Below, piece after piece: positions 1-5,707 of a DNA stretch of 5,823 bases. A program made the position numbers and the translations under genes. The stretch comes from Psychrobacter sp. (GTDB lineage Bacteria; Pseudomonadota; Gammaproteobacteria; Pseudomonadales; Moraxellaceae), in the NCBI GenBank assembly GCA_020024075.1, contig JAHHUJ010000141.1, positions 1-5,823 on the forward strand, in the 5' to 3' direction. Position 1 is the first letter of the stretch. Each line of letters begins with the position of its first letter. The notes beneath the pieces are model-generated. The model searched no databases. It saw only the letters and a program-made list of their open reading frames with translations, and was not told the origin of the DNA.

Positions 1-1
1 A

Positions 2-73
2 TTATTATTAGCAACAGGCATGATAGAATTACGCCTCAAAAAATTCGTATATTTATCGAGGCTACCAAAGTAA
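2..73 (+). CDS. Possible C-terminal end of an unidentified protein (5' truncated)
   Basis: An open frame enters from the left edge and ends with TAA at 71-73. Its visible 23 residues are a short hydrophobic stretch with glycine (LLLATGM) followed by a basic tail (IELRLKKFVYLSRLPK). That pattern suits the end of a membrane protein, but it is far too short to identify. The stop lies 62 bases before the mscS start, so the two genes could be co-transcribed. A competing reading exists on the other strand: an ATG at 21-19 preceded at about 10 bases by a GAGGCG ribosome-binding-like stretch, which would begin a divergent gene (MPVANNN...). Both cannot be major genes, and I cannot decide between them from 73 bases. 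Confidence 0.27.
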   Translation, partial: LLLATGMIELRLKKFVYLSRLPK

Positions 74-76
74 CGA

Positions 77-108
77 AGTTATTAAGCTTCTCAGTTATCA
101 AGCTTCTC
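77..108. repeat. Tandem 16-bp direct repeat upstream of mscS
   Basis: Bases 77-92 and 93-108 are two adjacent copies of the unit AGTTAT(T/C)AAGCTTCTC, differing at one base. A decayed third copy (AGTATCCAAGC) follows at about 110-120. The array lies between the end of the possible upstream frame and the mscS start, within the likely 5' untranslated region. Each unit contains AAGCTT, a 6-bp palindrome. No function is evident; replication slippage is the simplest origin. Confidence 0.75.
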
Positions 109-135
109 AAGTATCCAAGCATTAGGCTATTAAAA

Positions 136-1833
136 ATGTTTTTTTCTAATTTTAAATCTATCCAAGCTGATCAAAATGAACACGCCCTAAGCTCTCATGC
201 TTGGGTGAGAATAATGTTTGGATTGTTTCTAATTATAGTGTTGAGCTTGACAGGTACTGCTCAAGCTGCAGATGAAGAGTCGGCATTAACAAATGGTGGC
301 ACTCAAGATAGCTCCGAGGAAGTAATTGACCCTTTTGGTCGCCAAACGCCGCGTAGTACGGTACAAGGCTTTATTAAAGCTTTGGCTGATAACAATACGT
401 CTTTGGCAACCAACTACTTAAGCTTGAATGCAGGTGAGAACTATGTTGAATCTGTGCGTCAGCTCAAGTTAGCATTAGATGCCGGTGGTCGATTGGATGC
501 TGAGTTACAAATTAATAATACGCCATCAGGAAATCTGGCAGACCAATTACCGCCAAACCTTGAGAAGGTAGGGACGATTACCGCGCCTGAACAGGTGATT
601 GATATTCTTTTAGTACGAAAGTTAAGCGAGCATGGCGGGCAATACTGGCAAATATCGAGCGAAACGCTACAAGCTATCAGAAACTCCAATATAGCAGCTA
701 AACCCTCTCTTATTGACAAATACACCCTAAAGCCTCTGCAAAATAAAATGATTGGTGGCTACAATCTGGCCGATATTTTTGCAGTATTCATATTGGCTAT
801 CTTCTGTGTCGCTGTCTCTTATGTGCTATGTGCAGTGCTTTATTTTATCTTAAAAATATACTACCCCAAGGTGCGTAATAAGCCCTTACCAATAGATTTT
901 AAGTTTATATTGCCAATGGCTTTGGTCTTGACCTCTTTTATCTTGTATGAGGTTATGGTGTATGCTGGGGTTTCGGTGACAGTGCGAGAGCCTGTGAACC
1001 GTATTAAAGATATCGTCGGTTGGTTTGCTTCGACTTGGCTGTTGTTAAGAGTTGTCGATGCCATCTTTAGTCGTGCAGAGCGCCAGAGCTATAAGAAAAA
1101 TCAAACTGAGCGGGTATCGATACTTAGCCTGTTACATAAGATTATAAAAACGTTGCTACTCATTTTGGCATCGATTTTTATCTTTGGAAATTTAGGCTTT
1201 GATTTAACCACAGGTATTGCGGCACTGGGGGTCGGTGGTTTGGCATTGGCCTTGGGTGCACAAAAGTTGATTGAAAACTTAGTGGGTAGTGTGGTCGTTG
1301 TTGTAGATCAGCCAGTACGGGTTGGAGATTATTGTAAATTTGGAACATTAGAAGGTACGGTTGTCGATATTGGTATTCGTTCAACGAGATTGCGCACTCT
1401 AAATAGGACTATTGTTACGGTACCTAATGGTGAGTTCTCAGCGTTCTCCATTGAGAACTTTGCTTCACGAGATATGTTCCACTTTTTACATAATATTTAT
1501 ATTAAGCGCAATGTCGATGCGAGCACTTTAGAGGACTTCTTAACAGAGATGGAGGAGTTCTTAGCGAGTCATGAGCTTACCAACTCAGAGTGGAATCAGG
1601 TTAGAATTGCAGAGCTGCGTCAAGACAGCATGGTCATTGAATTCCGTGCTTATATTTATGCTTCAGGGGCTGATGAGTTCTATGATAAGCAAACTAAGCT
1701 ACTAATAGAGATCTTAAAAGAGATTGAGAAGTATCCTATCGAGCATGCCTTAGCGACTCAAAGACTGATTGTGGAGTCTTCTAATCAAGACCATGCCACT
1801 CCGATGTTTCAGGTAGAAGATGGTAATGATTAA
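136..1833 (+). CDS. MscS-family mechanosensitive ion channel with N-terminal periplasmic domain
   Basis: This is a 565-residue inner-membrane channel expected to open under membrane tension and release solutes during hypo-osmotic shock. A signal-like segment (residues about 26-44) ends in AQA, with likely cleavage before Ala45. About 160 polar residues follow, which should lie in the periplasm. Hydrophobic segments sit near 211-242, 257-277, 293-311 and 333-353. The glycine/alanine-rich pore helix is at about 358-390 (GIAALGVGGLALALGAQK, then IENLVGSVVVVVDQPVRVGD). The cytoplasmic beta domain follows, with the family hallmark TVPNGEF at 428-434, and then the C-terminal alpha/beta part. E. coli MscS has 286 residues and three membrane helices, so this is one of the larger, multi-helix MscS-like proteins. 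The frame stays open to the left edge but has no ATG, GTG or TTG before 136. An internal ATG at 214 has a better ribosome-binding stretch (GGGTGAG) and would start directly at the signal segment. Membership of the family is secure; the exact subfamily is not. Confidence 0.93.
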   Translation: MFFSNFKSIQADQNEHALSSHAWVRIMFGLFLIIVLSLTGTAQAADEESALTNGGTQDSSEEVIDPFGRQTPRSTVQGFIKALADNNTSLATNYLSLNAGENYVESVRQLKLALDAGGRLDAELQINNTPSGNLADQLPPNLEKVGTITAPEQVIDILLVRKLSEHGGQYWQISSETLQAIRNSNIAAKPSLIDKYTLKPLQNKMIGGYNLADIFAVFILAIFCVAVSYVLCAVLYFILKIYYPKVRNKPLPIDFKFILPMALVLTSFILYEVMVYAGVSVTVREPVNRIKDIVGWFASTWLLLRVVDAIFSRAERQSYKKNQTERVSILSLLHKIIKTLLLILASIFIFGNLGFDLTTGIAALGVGGLALALGAQKLIENLVGSVVVVVDQPVRVGDYCKFGTLEGTVVDIGIRSTRLRTLNRTIVTVPNGEFSAFSIENFASRDMFHFLHNIYIKRNVDASTLEDFLTEMEEFLASHELTNSEWNQVRIAELRQDSMVIEFRAYIYASGADEFYDKQTKLLIEILKEIEKYPIEHALATQRLIVESSNQDHATPMFQVEDGND

Positions 1834-1871
1834 TTGTTGCGAGCTGCTTTAAGATTAAAGATAGCCTTATT

Positions 1872-1908
1872 AAAGCAAAAACCACTAGAGTCTAGTGGCT
1901 TTTGCTTT
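1872..1908. terminator. Bidirectional hairpin terminator between converging mscS and smr
   Basis: The core stem CCACTAG (1882-1888) pairs with CTAGTGG (1892-1898) around a 3-base loop. After one mismatch (1881/1899) the pairing continues: AAAGCAAAA (1872-1880) with TTTTGCTTT (1900-1908). The A-rich left flank and T-rich right flank provide a U tract in either direction. It starts 38 bases after the mscS stop on the + strand, and on the minus strand lies about 60 bases after the smr stop, so one structure probably ends both transcripts. Confidence 0.85.
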
Positions 1909-1968
1909 TAAATTTTGTCTTAAAAAATGATTGATAAGTTCCAGATCAAGGTTACTGGTGAACAGTGA

Positions 1969-2697
1969 TTAGTTGTCAGTCTTATTTTTCTTTAATAAAA
2001 CCAAAACAGCGCCATTACCGCCATCTTTTGGAGGAGCAGAAACAAAACCTAATACTTCAGGAAGCTGACGCAACCAGCCGTTAACGCAGGTCTTAAGCAC
2101 AGCATCTGAGCCTTTACCATGTACAATCTTCACTACAGTTTCATTCTTGTTACGCGCTTGAGTGATTAATGTGGTTACCGCTTCACGAGCCTCATCGATA
2201 GTTGCACCATGAATATCCACTGCATCATACCAACGTAGTTTGCCTTGTTTGAGCTGATTAAAGACTTTGTTTTGTAGGGTGGGGGTCTTATAAATTAGAT
2301 AAGATTCACCGGTTACAGGATTTAATAAAGCCTGCATATCTGACAGCCCAGCCCCTAGCTGTTCGGTGTCAGCACCTTGTGCTGCGGCACGTTTAGAGAG
2401 GGTAGCCGCATCGGGTTTAGTAACCTTAGGTTTCGCCACATCAGACACTGTATTGTTGTCCTTAATAGGCTGAACGCCTGCCATAGCCTGTAGGAATAAC
2501 ACTTTGTCGTCATCTACGTGCTCGCTATCTAGCTGTTTTACCGTCTTCTCAACTTGTTTTTTGGTTGGTAGAGTAACGGGATCAGTCGGCTTTTCATTTT
2601 CGGGGTCGCTTGGAGAGGTAGCGCGACCTTTACTTAATTCGCTTTTTAGTTCTTTAAGCTGATCTTGCATTTCTTTGGAGAATAGAGAGTTTGACAT
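1969..2697 (-). CDS. Smr-domain protein (SmrA/SmrB-like putative nuclease)
   Basis: The protein has 242 residues. The C-terminal third (about 157-236) is an Smr domain with all its hallmarks: DIHG at 161-164 (the DxH motif, usually DLHG), IVHGKG at 191-196 and GGNGAVLVLL at 226-235. Smr domains are found in MutS2 and in stand-alone endonucleases; E. coli SmrB cleaves mRNA at collided ribosomes. A second conserved box, FLQAMAGVQPIK (68-79), resembles the N-terminal box of gammaproteobacterial SmrA (YdaL) and SmrB (YfcN). Between and before these parts lie charged, proline- and lysine-rich low-complexity stretches (about 20-60 and 80-118), probably disordered. At 242 residues it is longer than the E. 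coli proteins, which have about 185. The ATG at 2697 is preceded by only a weak ribosome-binding stretch (AAGCGG). It lies 50 bases downstream of trpC and may be read both from the trp operon and from its own promoter. DNA versus RNA as substrate cannot be told from sequence. Confidence 0.9.
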   Translation of the reverse strand: MSNSLFSKEMQDQLKELKSELSKGRATSPSDPENEKPTDPVTLPTKKQVEKTVKQLDSEHVDDDKVLFLQAMAGVQPIKDNNTVSDVAKPKVTKPDAATLSKRAAAQGADTEQLGAGLSDMQALLNPVTGESYLIYKTPTLQNKVFNQLKQGKLRWYDAVDIHGATIDEAREAVTTLITQARNKNETVVKIVHGKGSDAVLKTCVNGWLRQLPEVLGFVSAPPKDGGNGAVLVLLKKNKTDN

Positions 2698-2737
2698 AAA
2701 TAATTACCGCTTAAATTTAATGAGTTTAAAAATGAAT

Positions 2738-2766
2738 TTTATAGGAACTATAGCGAGCTTAGTAAA
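2738..2766 (-). promoter_or_regulatory. Candidate promoter for smr overlapping the trpC 3' end
   Basis: On the minus strand, TTTACT (2766-2761, four of six matches to TTGACA) lies 17 bases from TATAAA (2743-2738, five of six matches to TATAAT). Transcription would begin near 2731, giving a leader of about 34 bases before the smr ATG at 2697. The -35 element lies in the last codons of trpC. Spacing is ideal, but AT-rich junctions produce such matches by chance. Confidence 0.35.
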
Positions 2767-3593
2767 GAGGCTAGGGTCTCACCGGGGTTATCTGTTTTCA
2801 TAAACTGTTCCCCGATCAAAAAGCTGCTAATCTGATTGCCTAGCATGAGCTGCATATCCTCGGTGCTATGAATGCCACTTTCCGTCACTAAAAGCTGAGG
2901 GCGAGTGGATTGATTGTCAACATAGGCTTTTAATTTAATTGAAGTTTGCAGATCAGTAGTAAAGGTGTTTAGGTCGCGATTGTTAATCCCATAGATATTA
3001 TGCTTAGAGTCAGGTAGCTGTAAAGCACGCTCAAGCTCTTGCTGAGTATGAACCTCAATTAATACATCTATGCCTAAGTTACACGCTACTTTATGTAGCT
3101 CAAGCAGCTTTTCATCATCCAAACAAGCCACAATTAACAAAATACAATCTGCGCCAAGTAGGTAGGACTCATAGATCTGATAGCTATCAATCATGAAGTC
3201 TTTACGTAACACCGGTAGCTTGCAAGCTGCTTTGGCCTGCTGCAAGTAGTCATTATGACCTTGGAAATATTGTTCATCGGTCAATACAGACAGGCAGGCG
3301 GCGCCCGCTTGCTCATACTGCTGAGCGATTAGGGCAGGGTCGAAGTTATTTGCAATAATGCCCTTGGATGGAGAGGCTTTTTTTACCTCAGCAATAATCC
3401 CCGGTATGCCTGCTTCCTGTTTGGACAATAATGCTTTAGCGAAGCCGCGACGAGGTATACAGCCTTGTTGCATTAAGGCTTCTGCCTCACGTTTAATGCT
3501 GTCAAAATCTTTGTTAGACTTAGCAGCAGCCACTTCTGAGTGTTTGGTCACAACGATTTTTTTTAGGATTGAAGGAATGGCATCTTGGGTCAT
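2748..3593 (-). CDS. trpC: Indole-3-glycerol phosphate synthase
   Basis: This cytoplasmic TIM-barrel enzyme converts carboxyphenylamino-deoxyribulose phosphate (CdRP) to indole-3-glycerol phosphate, with loss of CO2 and water, in tryptophan synthesis. It has 281 residues and is a single-function enzyme without the TrpF domain fused to it in E. coli. The catalytic positions known from the Sulfolobus enzyme are all present: Glu69 and Lys71 in IIAEVKKASPSKG, Lys131 in LRKDFM, Glu180 in LIEVH, Asn204 in GINNRDL, and Ser239 in TESGI. The phosphate-binding end, SFLIGEQFM (257-265), has Gln where Ser or Ala is more common. The ATG at 3593 gives the N-terminal helix expected of the family (SILKKIVVTKHSEV). 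It begins 45 bases after the trpD stop, in the same transcription unit. Confidence 0.97.
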   Translation of the reverse strand: MTQDAIPSILKKIVVTKHSEVAAAKSNKDFDSIKREAEALMQQGCIPRRGFAKALLSKQEAGIPGIIAEVKKASPSKGIIANNFDPALIAQQYEQAGAACLSVLTDEQYFQGHNDYLQQAKAACKLPVLRKDFMIDSYQIYESYLLGADCILLIVACLDDEKLLELHKVACNLGIDVLIEVHTQQELERALQLPDSKHNIYGINNRDLNTFTTDLQTSIKLKAYVDNQSTRPQLLVTESGIHSTEDMQLMLGNQISSFLIGEQFMKTDNPGETLASLLSSL

Positions 3594-3638
3594 AATTCGC
3601 TCGTATATTGCACTTAAAGTTAGTATGAATTTGAAAGC

Positions 3639-4742
3639 TTAGAAGGTCTGAGTATAGGCTGCCAATTCTTTCATTTTTTGTAACGCTTTACCGCTACGGA
3701 TAATGTTTTGAGCCTGATTAACTCCGTTAGGGAAGTTGCTGGCAAGACCGGCGACATAGATAGCTGCCCCAGCATTTAGGGCGATCATATCACGCGCTTT
3801 TTCTACTTTATTTTGGTTAATATCAAAGTCATTGCTGTCCTCACCAGACAATGCTGCCTGAATCAACTGCAAGCTTTGTTTGGAGGAGTCAACATCTAAG
3901 CCCACTAGAGTCTGTGAGTCAATACCTGCATCTTCTGGGAAGATATCATAAACGGTTACTTCACCGTCTTTTAATTCAGCCACTTTAGTACTGGTTGCCA
4001 AGCTAATTTCGTCCAAGCGGTCTTTTGAGCCGACTACCATGACATGCTCAGCGCCCAAGTTTTTGAATACATGTGCTAAAGGCTCACACATGGTATCGGT
4101 AAATACCCCAACCACTAAGTTTTTGACCCCAGCTGGGTTGGTCAATGGGCCTAGAATATTAAAGATGGTACGCACCTTTAATGCACGGCGTACTGGAATG
4201 GCATACTTCATCGCAGTATGGTGATTGGGTGCAAATAAGAAGCCGATGCCTTGCTCTTCAATACATTGGCAGGTCTGCTCTGGAGAAATGTTTAGGTTTA
4301 CACCTGCTTGTTCAAGCAAGTCTGAGCTACCAGATTTAGAAGACACACCACGGTTACCGTGCTTAGCAACTGTTGCACCGGCTGCTGCTGCCACAAAAGC
4401 TGAGGCAGTAGAGACGTTAAATAAGTTACTACCATCGCCGCCAGTACCCACAATATCAACCAGATTATGACAGTCTTTTGGCTCAATGGTATGAGCGAAA
4501 TCCAACATCACACTAGCAGAAGCAGTGATCTCATCGATTGACTCACTCTTCATGTTTAGGCCTATTAAAAGAGCCCCCATCATGGCATCAGGACAGCGTC
4601 CGTCCATGATTATGGTCATGATTTGACGCATTTCTTGCTGAGTTAAATCAATTCTTCGCAGGATGCGAGATAAGGCAGTGGTTAGAATGTCATGGATTTG
4701 ATCATCAGATAAATGGGCGGTGGTTAATGGAGTATTTGGCAT
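3639..4742 (-). CDS. trpD: Anthranilate phosphoribosyltransferase
   Basis: This enzyme transfers the phosphoribosyl group of PRPP to anthranilate, giving phosphoribosyl-anthranilate. It acts as a cytoplasmic homodimer. With the ATG at 4742 it has 367 residues. Visible motifs in that numbering are the glycine-rich PRPP loop VGTGGDGSNLFNVSTASA (98-115), KHGNRGVSSKSGSSDLLE (127-144), the anthranilate-site segment FAPNHHTAMKYA (170-181), RTIFNILGPLTNPA (191-204), the metal-binding Asp244-Glu245 pair in RLDEIS, and LNAGAAIYVAG (322-332). The frame can be extended four codons to a GTG at 4754, but neither start has a clear ribosome-binding sequence, and ATG is preferred. The length slightly exceeds the usual 335-350, from a longer N-terminus and a loop near 295-312 (GEDSNDFDINQNK). 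It lies 85 bases downstream of trpG. The family assignment is secure; the start codon is uncertain by four residues. Confidence 0.96.
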   Translation of the reverse strand: MPNTPLTTAHLSDDQIHDILTTALSRILRRIDLTQQEMRQIMTIIMDGRCPDAMMGALLIGLNMKSESIDEITASASVMLDFAHTIEPKDCHNLVDIVGTGGDGSNLFNVSTASAFVAAAAGATVAKHGNRGVSSKSGSSDLLEQAGVNLNISPEQTCQCIEEQGIGFLFAPNHHTAMKYAIPVRRALKVRTIFNILGPLTNPAGVKNLVVGVFTDTMCEPLAHVFKNLGAEHVMVVGSKDRLDEISLATSTKVAELKDGEVTVYDIFPEDAGIDSQTLVGLDVDSSKQSLQLIQAALSGEDSNDFDINQNKVEKARDMIALNAGAAIYVAGLASNFPNGVNQAQNIIRSGKALQKMKELAAYTQTF

Positions 4743-4802
4743 AGTTTCTAACACGACTTAAGTTAATGGAAAGGGTGAATTATTAAAATTATTGGTTTTT
4801 TT

Positions 4803-4831
4803 ATTATACACACTAAGACAAAAGTTGTTAG
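4803..4831 (-). promoter_or_regulatory. Candidate internal promoter between trpG and trpD
   Basis: On the minus strand, CTAACA (4831-4826, four of six matches to TTGACA) is 17 bases from a perfect TATAAT (4808-4803). Transcription would start near 4796, about 54 bases before the trpD ATG. The -35 element overlaps the trpG stop codon. It would allow trpD and trpC to be expressed apart from trpG, which is plausible if TrpG also serves folate synthesis, but this rests on the sequence match alone. Confidence 0.4.
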
Positions 4832-4833
4832 TG
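4811..4833 (-). other. Small hairpin at the trpG stop codon
   Basis: Read on the minus strand, CACTAACAA pairs with TTGT and TAGTG around a CTT loop, giving nine pairs with a 2-base bulge. It spans the trpG stop codon. No run of U follows directly (the next bases are TGTATAAT), so it is not a typical terminator. It could slow 3' decay of a trpG message or be incidental. It overlaps the candidate promoter in the same gap. Confidence 0.3.
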
Positions 4834-5457
4834 ACTTAATAGATGATGTTGCTGTAAAAAGTTTTTAAATAACTGTAGCCCAGCCTGACTTAATATGGAT
4901 TCTGGATGGAATTGAACCCCCTCAATAGGCAGCTGTTTATGACGGATACCCATGATTTCATCGGCCGCGTTTTTAGGGTATGACAGACTGGAATCTTTTT
5001 TAAGTGTCTCACTTGATGTCCAAGCACTAATCACAAACGAGTCAGGTAAGGTACTTTTATCAATAATCAAAGAGTGATAGCGGGTAAATTCTGTGGGGTT
5101 GTCTAGAGCTGCAAACACACCTTGCTGGTCATGAAAGACTTGAGAGGTGCGGCCATGCATGATTTGCGAAGCTTGAATAATATGAGCACCAAAACATTGA
5201 GCAATGGCTTGATGTCCTAGGCAGACACCAAGTAGCGGGAGCTTGCTGGCGAAATGCTGGATACACTGTAAGGTAATCCCTGCTTCATTGGGGGTTCCTG
5301 GCCCTGGGCCGAGGACAATGGCTGCTGGGTTGAGCTTCTCAATATCAGCCAAACTGACTTTATCATTTTTAGCGACTTCAACCTCTGCTCCAAGTTGTTG
5401 CAGATACTGCACTATATTATAAGTAAAGCTATCGTAGTTATCTAAAAGCAAAATCAT
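4828..5457 (-). CDS. trpG: Anthranilate synthase glutamine amidotransferase subunit (TrpG/PabA type)
   Basis: This class I glutamine amidotransferase hydrolyses glutamine and passes ammonia to TrpE for anthranilate formation. The 209 residues show the start MILLLDNYDSFTYN, the oxyanion region LGPGPGTP (49-56), the nucleophile Cys79 in GVCLGHQ, MHGRTS (100-105), YHSL (127-130), and His184 and Glu186 in VQFHPES, so the catalytic triad is intact. In Acinetobacter and some other bacteria the same subunit also serves PabB in folate synthesis. That dual role is possible here, since no second copy can be seen, but it is unproven. Residues about 149-166 (SETLKKDSSLSYPKNAAD) form an insertion where most homologues go directly from AWT to a short turn and EIMGIRH. 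The ATG at 5457 is certain from the conserved N-terminus, yet no Shine-Dalgarno sequence precedes it. It is the first gene of the trpGDC-smr block. Confidence 0.96.
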   Translation of the reverse strand: MILLLDNYDSFTYNIVQYLQQLGAEVEVAKNDKVSLADIEKLNPAAIVLGPGPGTPNEAGITLQCIQHFASKLPLLGVCLGHQAIAQCFGAHIIQASQIMHGRTSQVFHDQQGVFAALDNPTEFTRYHSLIIDKSTLPDSFVISAWTSSETLKKDSSLSYPKNAADEIMGIRHKQLPIEGVQFHPESILSQAGLQLFKNFLQQHHLLSH

Positions 5458-5480
5458 AAAGGACTGTCACAACAATTAAG

Positions 5481-5516
5481 GGTGAAGAAGTAAAAGTAAG
5501 GTCGAAGAAGTTAAAG
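5481..5516. repeat. Imperfect direct repeat in the trpG leader
   Basis: GGTGAAGAAGTAAAAG (5481-5496) and GGTCGAAGAAGTTAAAG (5500-5516) are near-copies separated by three bases, with small insertions. On the minus strand, where trpG is transcribed, they make a C/U-rich leader. No function is evident. Confidence 0.5.
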
Positions 5517-5529
5517 CCGAAGCGGTAAA

Positions 5530-5557
5530 ATAATAAAGACAGAATAATGAAGACAGA
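5530..5557. repeat. Tandem 14-bp repeat at the trpG transcription start region
   Basis: ATAATAAAGACAGA (5530-5543) is followed at once by ATAATGAAGACAGA (5544-5557), with one difference. The second copy abuts the -10 element of the trpG promoter, so the predicted start site (near 5550) falls inside the repeat. It may be a slippage duplication that altered the leader, or a regulator site; the sequence does not decide. Confidence 0.7.
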
Positions 5558-5584
5558 TTATACCTCTCCCAAGTCGGTTACGAA
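5557..5584 (-). promoter_or_regulatory. Predicted sigma-70 promoter of trpGDC
   Basis: On the minus strand a perfect TATAAT (5562-5557) is preceded at 16 bases by a poor -35 element TTCGTA (5584-5579). Transcription would begin near 5550, giving an untranslated leader of about 93 bases. The weak -35 suggests either an activator or modest strength. The leader contains no ATG and no run of tryptophan codons, so ribosome-based attenuation through a leader peptide is not supported. Confidence 0.55.
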
Positions 5585-5635
5585 ACCAAAGCTAGCATAG
5601 TAAATAAGAAGTAAGCCTAGATTCGCATCAAAAGT

Positions 5636-5706
5636 GCAATTTCGATTGAAAGGAAGTGGATAGATGTGATAAATCTAGCACTTTCTTTCACCACAAAGGA
5701 AATTGC
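5636..5706 (+). promoter_or_regulatory. Nested hairpin covering the transposase ribosome-binding region
   Basis: Three stems stack. GCAATTTC (5636-5643) pairs perfectly with GAAATTGC (5699-5706). TGAAAGGAAGTG (5647-5658) pairs with CACTTTCTTTCA (5679-5690), all 12 positions pairing in RNA with one G-U. TAGAT (5661-5665) pairs with ATCTA (5673-5677) around a 7-base loop. The outer stem takes in the end of the AAAGGA ribosome-binding stretch and stops two bases before the transposase ATG. Such a structure should hinder translation of any RNA that contains the whole of it. Confidence 0.6.
5646..5673 (+). promoter_or_regulatory. Predicted transposase promoter inside the hairpin's left half
   Basis: TTGAAA (5646-5651, five of six matches to the -35 consensus) lies 16 bases from GATAAA (5668-5673, four of six matches to -10). 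A TG at 5665-5666 makes it an extended -10. RNA would begin near 5680, after the left arms of the hairpin, leaving the ribosome-binding stretch AAAGGA (5695-5700) free. Confidence 0.5.
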
Positions 5707-5707
5707 C

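Noticed and set aside
1..60. Sigma-70 promoter for mscS around TATATT at 48-53
   Set aside because: The -10-like hexamer has no acceptable -35 partner at 16-18 bases, and AT-rich DNA makes such hexamers common.
459..725. Minus-strand open frame of 88 codons inside the mscS gene
   Set aside because: It lies wholly within the well-supported channel gene, has no recognisable motif and no ribosome-binding site; it is a shadow frame. The same applies to the minus-strand frames at 861-1064 and 1178-1384.
3358..3642. Plus-strand open frame of 94 codons opposite trpC
   Set aside because: It is antisense to the catalytic start of trpC, with no start signal or recognisable protein features.
4039..4470. 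Plus-strand open frames opposite trpD, and a minus-strand frame at 4298-4486
   Set aside because: They overlap conserved trpD motifs, and the hydrophobic look of the 4298-4486 frame comes from reading the Gly/Ala/Val-rich trpD codons out of frame.
4743..4754. GTG start for trpD at 4754
   Set aside because: It adds only four residues, has no ribosome-binding sequence upstream, and the ATG at 4742 is as good or better; kept as an alternative only.
5458..5550. Tryptophan attenuator or leader peptide upstream of trpG
   Set aside because: The transcribed strand has no ATG, no repeated TGG codons and no terminator/antiterminator pair in this stretch.
5481..5557. CRISPR-like or regulatory repeat array
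   Set aside because: Only two copies of each unit, no spacers of regular size and no associated genes; they are simple tandem duplications.
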